From NCBI GenBank assembly GCA_949288095.1, contig CASEIX010000052.1, positions 1 to 39,553 on the forward strand: a stretch of 39,553 nt of DNA, given 5' to 3'. Position numbers and translations under genes: made by a program. The notes under the pieces were generated by a model. It saw nothing but the letters and a program-made list of their open reading frames with translations. It was not told the origin of the DNA and made no database searches. Source of the DNA: an uncultured Eubacteriales bacterium (lineage in GTDB: Bacteria; Bacillota; Clostridia; TANB77; CAG-508). Every line of letters begins with the position of its first letter. Within the stretch, counting starts at the first letter, position 1. Below are positions 32,976-39,553 of this stretch, piece by piece.

Positions 32976-33463
32976 ATATCAAATCGATAAATAGCAATAA
33001 GTGCAGAAATTAATTCAATCATAGTAGAAGCTAAACCAACATAAGCTAAAACCTTAATATTATAAATAATATATAAAGAACAAGAAAAGACTTCAACAAT
33101 TCTTGTGATTTTTAAGTTATTTTGCCATAGACTACAACTATATAATATACAAGCAATACAAGGCAGTAAGCTAATGGGTCCTACATAAGAAAATAAGGAT
33201 AAAACAAGCATAATGCAAATAATAAAAATTAGATAGTGAATAGGAATTTGTTTACCATTATATTTTTTAAATAATATGTTTCTTATAATACATGCAATAT
33301 TTATTAAACAACCACTATATGCTTGTAAACACAAATATTGAGCTGCAAAGAAAAGACTAGAGCCAATTTGATATTTTAATAAAGATTGTTTTTCATTTTT
33401 TTGGAAACTTAAAACTAATATAAATAAAGCAATGGCACCTAAAATTTGGGCTAATATAAACAT
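32954..33463 (-). CDS. YgjV-like inner membrane protein (copy 2)
   Basis: A 169-residue membrane protein starting MFILAQILGAIALFILVLSF, with ATG at 33463 after GGAGG; the longer frame to 33559 has no ribosome site. It has five or six hydrophobic helices, with CIIRNILFKKYNGKQ and ACILYSCSLWQNNLKITRI matching the Imp-YgjV pattern and the copy at 30147 (IRN..F and Y.FS.WQ..). Identity looks low, so the two are old paralogues. Function unknown. Confidence 0.82.
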   Translation of the reverse strand: MFILAQILGAIALFILVLSFQKNEKQSLLKYQIGSSLFFAAQYLCLQAYSGCLINIACIIRNILFKKYNGKQIPIHYLIFIICIMLVLSLFSYVGPISLLPCIACILYSCSLWQNNLKITRIVEVFSCSLYIIYNIKVLAYVGLASTMIELISALIAIYRFDIKKDYKT

Positions 33464-33633
33464 GGCAAAATCCTCCAAGTTAATCAATATAATAAAGTAT
33501 ATACTAAAAGTAGAAGATAAGCAATCAATATTCGTCAAGAATTCACCAAAAAATAACATAAATTACTTGTAAAAAACCACATATTGGTGTAAAATACTCA
33601 TGTATTGCAAATAGCTAGGAGGAAGAGAAAAAC

Positions 33634-34698
33634 ATGAGATTTGTAACAGATGAAAAATCAAAAGAAGAATATAAAAAATTTTTAGAAGGACATGAAAGAT
33701 GTAACTTTCAACAATCATTAGAATGGGCAGAAGTAAAAAAGCCAAACTGGAAGCCAGAAGTGATATTAGCTGAAGACGAAAACAAAAATATTATAGGTTC
33801 TTTATGTGTATGGGTAAGAAAAATGCCTATATTTGGAAACATGATGTATTCATCAAGAGGACCTGTTTGTGATATCCATGATGAAAATGTCATGAAACAA
33901 TTAACAGATGGAGCAAAAGAATTAGCAAAGAAATATAATGCATTTGTATTAAGAACTGAACCAGATATTGTTAGTGATGATCAAGAATTTAGAAAAGTCG
34001 TTACAGAATTAGGATATAAAATTAAAGATGATGCCAAAGATTTTAAAGATGAAATACAACCAAGATATGTATTCCGTTTAGATATCAAAGGCAAAACAGA
34101 AGAAGAAATTATGGCAGGATTTCATCAAAAATGGAGATATAATATAAGGTTAGCAGGAAGAAAAGGTGTAACTGTAAAAGATGGAACAAAAGAAGATTTA
34201 AAAGATTTCCACAGAATCATGGTGGAAACTGGGGAAAGAGACGGTTTTATCATTAGACCATTAGAGTATTTTGAAAAAATGTATGATTGTTTAGGACCAG
34301 AACATATGAAAGTTCTAATGGCGTATTATGAAGGAGAGCCAATATCAGGTGTTATTCCAATCTTCTATGGAAACAAAACATGGTATTTATATGGTGCAAG
34401 TAGTAACAAACATAGAAATTTAATGCCAAACTATTTATTACAATGGGAAATGATTAAAATGGCAATTGCAAGACATGATGATATATATGATTTTAGAGGC
34501 GTATCAGGTGTAGTAGACGAAAGTCACCCACAATATGGACTATATAGATTCAAAAAAGGATTTGGTGCAACATTTACAGAATTTATAGGAGAAGTATATT
34601 ATCCTTTTAAACCATTAAAATATAAATTATATAAATTTTCAGAAAAAGCTTTTAGAACATTAAGACAATTAAAAAGAAAAAGTTTAAATCAAAAATAA
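33634..34698 (+). CDS. FemX/FemA-like peptidoglycan bridge aminoacyltransferase
   Basis: A 354-residue protein of the FemABX family, which uses aminoacyl-tRNA to add the first residues of the peptidoglycan cross-bridge to lipid II. Typical segments are FQQSLEWAEVKKPNWKPEVI, MMYSSRGPVCDIHDE, GFHQKWRYNIRLAGRKGVTV and the C-terminal IYDFRGVSGVVDESHPQYGL plus YRFKKGFG. Two GNAT-like domains cover the chain. The next gene is alanine racemase, so both serve wall precursor synthesis. ATG follows AGGAGGAAG. Confidence 0.92.
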   Translation: MRFVTDEKSKEEYKKFLEGHERCNFQQSLEWAEVKKPNWKPEVILAEDENKNIIGSLCVWVRKMPIFGNMMYSSRGPVCDIHDENVMKQLTDGAKELAKKYNAFVLRTEPDIVSDDQEFRKVVTELGYKIKDDAKDFKDEIQPRYVFRLDIKGKTEEEIMAGFHQKWRYNIRLAGRKGVTVKDGTKEDLKDFHRIMVETGERDGFIIRPLEYFEKMYDCLGPEHMKVLMAYYEGEPISGVIPIFYGNKTWYLYGASSNKHRNLMPNYLLQWEMIKMAIARHDDIYDFRGVSGVVDESHPQYGLYRFKKGFGATFTEFIGEVYYPFKPLKYKLYKFSEKAFRTLRQLKRKSLNQK

Positions 34699-34700
34699 TT

Positions 34701-34774
34701 GGAACGATAGGGAACGATAGGGACGGGCCAAATCGTTCCAAAATGAAACGATTTGACACGTCCCTATCGTTTCA
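34701..34774. repeat. Palindromic repeat containing dispersed repeat copy 2
   Basis: The left arm, from GGAACGATAG (present twice in tandem) through GGGACGGGCC to AAATCGTTCC, mirrors the right arm from TGAAACGATTTGACACGTCC to CGTTTCA. The right arm (34744-34774) is the second copy of the 31-base repeat at 11832. No T run follows. Confidence 0.75.
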
Positions 34775-34788
34775 TGAAAGGAAAAGAA

Positions 34789-35907
34789 ATGAAAGCTTTA
34801 GTTATAGAAAAAAGTGATTTAGTACATAATATAGAACAAATAAAGAAACATGCTGAAACCAATGGACCAGATGATAATGGTAGAAAAGTAAAGATTATTG
34901 CTGTTGTAAAAGGAAATGCGTATGGCTTAGGATTAGTGGATTTTACAAAGTTGTTGATTGATAATGGTATTTCATTTTTTGCGGTTTCTACAATAGAAGA
35001 GGCTTTGCAATTAAGAGAAGCAGGTATCAAAGAAGATATTTTAATGTTATCCTCAACAGCAATCAAAGAAGATGTTAAAAAATTAGTAGATAATCATATT
35101 ATCATTACCATTGGTTCAAAAGAAGATATTGAAGTAGCAGAAGAAATTGCTAAAGAGGAAAATAGAAAAATTAGAGCTCATGTAAAAATTGATACAGGTT
35201 TCGGAAGATATGGCTTTATTTATTCTGATAGAGATTCTATGGTAGAGGCGTTAAAAGGAATAGAAAATATAGAGATTGAAGGAACATTTTCACATTTCTC
35301 TGTTAGTTTTTTTGATGACAAATATACCAAATTACAGTTTGATAGATTTATGAATGTGATTGAAGTGTTAAAGATGAATGATATCAAAACAGGAATGTTG
35401 CATATCTGTAATTCATCAGCTTTTATCAAATTTCCAAATATGCATTTAAATGCCGTAAGAGTGGGGTCAGCTTTTTTAGGAAGAATTGCCTTTAGAAATA
35501 ATTTGGGATTAAAAAGAATTGCACATTTAGAAGCAGAAGTTTCCGAGATAAAGGAATTGCCAAAAGGATTTAATATTGGATATTCTAATACATATACAAC
35601 GAATAAAAATACAAAAGTAGCTTTAATACCAGTAGGATATATGGATGGAGTAAATATAGAAACAGGAAGAGATATGTTCCGTTGGATAGACAAGCTAAGG
35701 TATATTGTAAGAGATATCAAAGATTTCTTTAAAAATCAAAATATGTATGTAAAAATTGGTGATAATACATGTAAAGTCTTAGGAAGAGTTGGAACATATC
35801 ATGTTGTTTGTGACATTACAGGTAAGAATATAAAAGTAGGAGACAAGGCAATATTTGATATTAATCCAAAGTATGTAGATTCTAGTATGAGAAGGGAGTA
35901 CAGATAA
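34789..35907 (+). CDS. alr: Alanine racemase
   Basis: A 372-residue PLP enzyme converting L- to D-alanine for peptidoglycan. The PLP lysine is in [10 protein letters not shown] (about residue 39). The second-subunit catalytic tyrosine is in [10 protein letters not shown] (about 265), and the substrate-carboxylate region is [20 protein letters not shown] and [12 protein letters not shown] are family segments. I use the ATG at 34789 after AAAGGAAAAG; an upstream in-frame ATG at 34753 lies in the repeat. Its stop overlaps the next start by one base (TAATG). Confidence 0.93.
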   Translation: MKALVIEKSDLVHNIEQIKKHAETNGPDDNGRKVKIIAVVKGNAYGLGLVDFTKLLIDNGISFFAVSTIEEALQLREAGIKEDILMLSSTAIKEDVKKLVDNHIIITIGSKEDIEVAEEIAKEENRKIRAHVKIDTGFGRYGFIYSDRDSMVEALKGIENIEIEGTFSHFSVSFFDDKYTKLQFDRFMNVIEVLKMNDIKTGMLHICNSSAFIKFPNMHLNAVRVGSAFLGRIAFRNNLGLKRIAHLEAEVSEIKELPKGFNIGYSNTYTTNKNTKVALIPVGYMDGVNIETGRDMFRWIDKLRYIVRDIKDFFKNQNMYVKIGDNTCKVLGRVGTYHVVCDITGKNIKVGDKAIFDINPKYVDSSMRREYR

Positions 35908-37010
35908 TGGCTTCAGAAGATAAAAAAAATACAATAGAAGAAAAGAAAGAAGAATATAAAGAATTAAAAGGAATGGGATTTTTTAAAAAAGTAAAATATT
36001 CTATTTTTAATATAGAAAAATATCCAGAGATGGCAACAGAAGGAATAGGAAAAGCATTAACATATATTGCAAAATGGATAGTGGTTTTGGCAATAGTATT
36101 AAGTGTATGGACATTATATCAAACATATCAAATGATTCAGGAAGGAACCAGTTATCTTGAAAATGAATTTCCAGATTTTTCATATAGTGATGGAACATTA
36201 ACTGTAGATTCAGAAGAAGCCATTATTATTGAAAATGAACAGTTTGGAAAGATTATTGTAGATACCAAAACAGATTCAGAAGAAACCATTAATCAATATT
36301 TGAACCAAATTAATGAATACGGAGTAGGAGCTTTAGTTCTAAAAAATAGAGTCGTATTAAAAAATATTACCATGATTGGAGAAGTATCTTATAATTATCA
36401 AGAATCTTTAAATAGTATGAATTTAACAGAATTTAATAAACAAGATGTTATCAATTATGTACAAAATGGAGAAATTAATACATTATATTTTAGTGTATTT
36501 GTTAGTTTGTTTATTTATGGTTTTTCAATGTACTTTATCAACACATTGTGGTATGCAATTATCATAGGTATTATTGGATATTTCACTATGTGGATATTAA
36601 AAATGAAAATGAGATATGTGGCTGTATTTAATATGACGATTTATGCATTAACACTTTCAACCATATTAAATATTATTTATTTAATAATTAATATATGCTT
36701 TAACTTTACAATTGAATATTTCAGCATTATGTATGTAACAGTCGCAACAATTTATTTGTTAGCAGCTATATTTATTTTAAAAACAGAGTTAATGAAAAAA
36801 CAAGCAGAAGTTATGAAGATAGTTGAAGCACAACAAATTGTCAAAAAAGAATTAGAAGAACAAGAAAAGAAAAAAGAACAGGAAGAAAAAGAGGAAAGAC
36901 AGAAAAAGGATAAAGAGGAAGAAACAAAAAATAAAAAACAAGAAAAACAAAGAAAAAAAGATAGCAAAGGTACTGTAAACCATGATGAGCCAGAAGGTTC
37001 TAATGCATAA
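35907..37010 (+). CDS. DUF1189-like polytopic membrane protein
   Basis: A 367-residue protein with five hydrophobic helices: one near residues 50-70 and four between about 195 and 295. The opening KGMGFFKKVKYSIFNIEKYP and the region after helix 1 (an extracellular loop of about 120 residues with DFSYSDGTLTVDSEEA) match DUF1189. The last 70 residues are a highly charged Lys/Glu coiled-coil tail, which is unusual. It is translationally coupled to alr and 21 bases ahead of ftsH. Function unknown, envelope-related by context. Confidence 0.82.
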   Translation: MASEDKKNTIEEKKEEYKELKGMGFFKKVKYSIFNIEKYPEMATEGIGKALTYIAKWIVVLAIVLSVWTLYQTYQMIQEGTSYLENEFPDFSYSDGTLTVDSEEAIIIENEQFGKIIVDTKTDSEETINQYLNQINEYGVGALVLKNRVVLKNITMIGEVSYNYQESLNSMNLTEFNKQDVINYVQNGEINTLYFSVFVSLFIYGFSMYFINTLWYAIIIGIIGYFTMWILKMKMRYVAVFNMTIYALTLSTILNIIYLIINICFNFTIEYFSIMYVTVATIYLLAAIFILKTELMKKQAEVMKIVEAQQIVKKELEEQEKKKEQEEKEERQKKDKEEETKNKKQEKQRKKDSKGTVNHDEPEGSNA

Positions 37011-37031
37011 AGGGGAAAGAAAGGAAGAAAG

Positions 37032-38840
37032 ATGAGTAAAGATAAGAATAAAAATAACGAAAAAGAGAATAGCAAAAAATTATTATTATCACTAGTAGGA
37101 TTCATTATTCTACTTATCATAGTCATTGCGGGAATCATTATCTATCGTCAAAATAATAAAGAAGAAGATGAAAACACATTAGCATATACAGATTTAATCA
37201 AAGAAATTTCTTATGGGAATGTTGAGAAAGTAGAATTAACAACAGGAAGTAGAACAGCTAAAATAACCATTAGAAATGAAGAAGAAGAAAAAGCAGCCAT
37301 TATTCCTGATACAGAGGCATTTATTACATTGATTCAAACAAAAGTGTCAGAAGGTAATGAAATAGAATTAATCCAAAAGCCACAAAGTTTTCTTGCACAA
37401 TTACCAACCACATTATTTTCTATATTGCCAACTTTGATAATGGTAGCTTTATTTATCATGATATTTAAAATGCAAGGTCTTGGTGAAAAAGGAAAAGTAT
37501 ATGATGAAACAGAAAGAAAAACAAAAGTAAGATTTGATGATGTTGCAGGATTAGAAGAGGAAAAAGGAGAATTAATTGAGATTGTTGATTTCTTAAAAAG
37601 ACCAGAAAAATATACAAAAATGGGAGCAAGAGTTCCAAAAGGTGTTCTTTTATATGGTAAACCAGGAACAGGAAAGACTTTGATTGCAAAAGCCATTGCA
37701 GGTGAAGCAGATGTACCATTTATTTCCATGAGTGGCTCAGAATTTATTGAAATGTTTGCAGGACTAGGTGCTTCTCGTGTTAGAAAATTATTTGAAAAAG
37801 CTAGAAAACTAGCACCTTGTATTGTATTTATAGATGAAATTGATGCCATTGGGTCAAGAAGAACGTCAAATAATGGTGCAGAATCAGAAAATAATCAAAC
37901 TCTAAATCAACTATTAGTAGAAATGGATGGATTTGGTTCAGAAGAAACAATCATTGTTTTAGCTGCAACTAACAGACCTGAAATGTCAGATAAAGCCTTA
38001 TTAAGACCAGGTAGATTTGATAGACAAATTACCATACCTAATCCAGATTTAAAAGGTAGATTAGAAATTTTAAAAATTCATAGTAAAGATAAAAAATTAG
38101 CAGATGATGTAAATTTAGAAAGTATAGCAGAAGATACAGCGGGATTTACAGGAGCAGAGCTTGAAAATATCTTAAATGAAGCAGCAATTGTGGCAACAAA
38201 AGCAAAACATGAAGAAATTGAGAATGACGATATAGAAGAAGCAGTTAAAAAAGTAACAGTTGGTCTAGAAAAAAGGGAAAGAGTCATATCAGAAAAAGAT
38301 AAACGTTTAACAGCTTATCATGAAGCTGGACATGCTGTGGTAAGTAGATATTTGCCAACACAAACAAATGTAAAAGAAGTATCAATTATCCCTAGAGGTG
38401 TTGCTGGTGGATATACTATGTATAAATCAAATGAAGATAAATACTATATTTCCAAAACAGAAATGCAAGAAAAATTAATTGCTCTTTTAGGTGGTAGAGC
38501 AGCTGAAAGATTAGTATTAGATGATATTTCTACTGGAGCAAGTAATGATATTGAAGTGGCGACACAGATTGCAAGAGATATGGTAACAAAATATGGTATG
38601 AGTGATAGATTAGGACCAATTGATTTCCAAGGTAAAGAGCCTTATGAAATGCAAATGTTTGGCGAAAATATTGGAGATAAGATTGGAGAAGAGGTAAAAA
38701 CATTAATTGATACAGCGTATAATGATGCCATTACTTTATTAAAAGAACATAGAGATAAATTAGATAAAATTGCTGAAACTTTATTACAAAAAGAAAAGAT
38801 TAATGAACAAGAATTTAATCAAATTTTTGAGCAAGAATAA
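37032..38840 (+). CDS. ftsH: ATP-dependent zinc metalloprotease FtsH
   Basis: A 602-residue membrane-bound AAA+ protease. Two N-terminal helices (about 16-38 and 122-146) flank an outer domain. Walker A is GKPGTGKT (209-216), Walker B is IVFIDEIDAIG, the second region of homology is ATNRPEMSDKALLRPGRFDR, and the zinc site is HEAGH (431-435) with the third ligand Asp in DDISTGASNDIEVA. It degrades membrane and regulatory proteins. It is probably in one transcription unit with femX, alr and the DUF1189 gene. Confidence 0.97.
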   Translation: MSKDKNKNNEKENSKKLLLSLVGFIILLIIVIAGIIIYRQNNKEEDENTLAYTDLIKEISYGNVEKVELTTGSRTAKITIRNEEEEKAAIIPDTEAFITLIQTKVSEGNEIELIQKPQSFLAQLPTTLFSILPTLIMVALFIMIFKMQGLGEKGKVYDETERKTKVRFDDVAGLEEEKGELIEIVDFLKRPEKYTKMGARVPKGVLLYGKPGTGKTLIAKAIAGEADVPFISMSGSEFIEMFAGLGASRVRKLFEKARKLAPCIVFIDEIDAIGSRRTSNNGAESENNQTLNQLLVEMDGFGSEETIIVLAATNRPEMSDKALLRPGRFDRQITIPNPDLKGRLEILKIHSKDKKLADDVNLESIAEDTAGFTGAELENILNEAAIVATKAKHEEIENDDIEEAVKKVTVGLEKRERVISEKDKRLTAYHEAGHAVVSRYLPTQTNVKEVSIIPRGVAGGYTMYKSNEDKYYISKTEMQEKLIALLGGRAAERLVLDDISTGASNDIEVATQIARDMVTKYGMSDRLGPIDFQGKEPYEMQMFGENIGDKIGEEVKTLIDTAYNDAITLLKEHRDKLDKIAETLLQKEKINEQEFNQIFEQE

Positions 38841-38858
38841 TATAAAAGATATAAGAAA

Positions 38859-38891
38859 ACACCTCTCTTAGCAGATTGCTTTGAGAGGTGT
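38859..38891 (+). terminator. Hairpin after ftsH
   Basis: ACACCTCTC (38859-38867) pairs with GAGAGGTGT (38883-38891). There is no T run after it, so termination is uncertain. Confidence 0.5.
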
Positions 38892-38924
38892 AAGAGATTA
38901 AAAGATGAAATTTAAATGAGAAAT

Positions 38925-39353
38925 TTAAGATATATACTCTCGTACGAAATATTTTGCGAATGCAATTAGACTTGTATCTTTTTCAAAATCAAAACTATTT
39001 TTAGACGACACTTTACCGCCATACAATTTTGCATATATAACGATATCTTTCCAGCTATTTGGCAAGGTATGCGATTTTTTGAAGACGAATTGTGTTTCCC
39101 CTGATTTGGTAATTCGAATCCAATCATTTGTAATGGAAGATGGTGTCTGAATTTGCTCAATAGAGTATGTGAGTTCATGAAAGCAATTGTCGGTGGGAAC
39201 GCTAATCTGAATGGAATTACTTAGTGTTTGCCATTCTCCACCTAAAGCAGTTACTTGCTTTTGAAGCAATGACAAATTTTCGCATAAGAACAGGCTTTTT
39301 TCATATATCCGTTTTTCACCTGTATCCTTGCAAATAATAGTGATTTTGAACAT
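38925..39353 (-). CDS. Uncharacterised small protein with foreign codon use
   Basis: A 142-residue protein starting MFKITIICKDTGEKRIYEKS, with ATG at 39353 seven bases after AAAGGAGG. It is soluble, with no membrane segment. I do not recognise it. Its base composition is visibly richer in G and C than its neighbours, and it uses CGA and CGG for arginine instead of AGA, which points to recent transfer. Codon 15 is an in-frame CGG read without a frameshift to give the full protein. If CGG causes +1 shifting here, translation would stop about 20 codons later. Convergent with ftsH. Confidence 0.72.
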   Translation of the reverse strand: MFKITIICKDTGEKRIYEKSLFLCENLSLLQKQVTALGGEWQTLSNSIQISVPTDNCFHELTYSIEQIQTPSSITNDWIRITKSGETQFVFKKSHTLPNSWKDIVIYAKLYGGKVSSKNSFDFEKDTSLIAFAKYFVREYIS

Positions 39354-39553
39354 CTTTATACCTCCTTTGATGATCACATGTTTATGTTTGTCGGGAAATA
39401 TTTTAACATAAAGGTCAACTGAAAAAGTAAAATATATTTAGAAAAAGTAAATTCTAGTTACCAGTTAAATGCTATTTAAAAGGATTTAATTGAGCAAAAA
39501 GGATTGCTTTTTCTTTGATTTTTGTGTAAAATGAAGATATAAACAAGAAAAAA
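39354..39553. other. Right edge, non-coding
   Basis: Contains the AAAGGAGG ribosome site of the preceding minus-strand gene. The rest is AT-rich without a reading frame or clear hairpin. Confidence 0.5.

Noticed and set aside
1..39553. CRISPR arrays, tRNA or rRNA genes
   Set aside because: No regularly spaced repeats, no tRNA cloverleaf apart from the tmRNA ends, and no rRNA segment was seen.

Overview
The window is AT-rich DNA from a low-GC, Gram-positive, spore-forming bacterium, most likely an uncultured-type Clostridia lineage. The evidence is strong AGGAGG-type ribosome sites, AGA as the dominant arginine codon, a SpoVM homologue beside rpmB, the Asp23-AmaP-DUF2273-nusB-xseA-xseB cluster, clpP-clpX after tig, formate-tetrahydrofolate ligase, and a tmRNA whose tag ends in YALAA. 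No rRNA, tRNA or CRISPR array was seen.

Layout. 1-2.4 kb: a cut-off small cysteine-rich protein, nth, a HEPN/nucleotidyltransferase pair, a small membrane protein, spoVM and rpmB. 2.5-6.1 kb: tig, clpP, clpX (folding and proteolysis). 6.1-7.7 kb: a small ribbon-helix-helix protein and a pilin-like leucine-rich-repeat surface protein. 7.9-18.5 kb: priA, def, fmt, the Asp23 group, nusB, xseA, a frameshifted membrane protein, xseB, a DUF212 protein, a Nudix protein and fhs. 18.6-19.7 kb: a Nudix-HD fusion. 19.8-27.9 kb: an M14 peptidase gene cut in two by a 7.18-kb element. 28-31.5 kb: a regulator/acetyltransferase/cupin/YgjV operon and a methyltransferase. 31.6 kb: ssrA. 32-39.4 kb: a membrane-anchored protein, a second YgjV protein, then femX-alr-DUF1189-ftsH (cell wall and membrane quality control), and a foreign-looking small gene.

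The inserted element (20288-27465) carries a C5 DNA methyltransferase with an HpaII-like endonuclease (CCGG specificity inferred), a membrane protein plus Clp-like AAA ATPase pair, a probable structured RNA, a 49-residue protein and a large serine recombinase. Both attachment sites can be read: 20-nt and 19-nt arms form an inverted repeat around a central CC. Joining the flanks at that point restores one peptidase frame through the conserved NGVDLN motif.

Most unusual observation. Five places need a +1 frameshift to give a whole protein: four in the recombinase (25753, 25949, 26229, 26701) and one in an unrelated chromosomal gene (15127). At every one the ribosome meets an in-frame CGG codon, and skipping its C gives GGA or GGT (Gly). 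In the four recombinase cases that Gly falls at or beside family-conserved positions. By hand scan, none of the other native genes here (roughly 11,000 codons in total) has an in-frame CGG. The only other one is in the foreign-looking gene at the right end. This suggests that this organism reads CGG-N as a +1 shift or a four-base glycine codon, rather than that these genes are pseudogenes.
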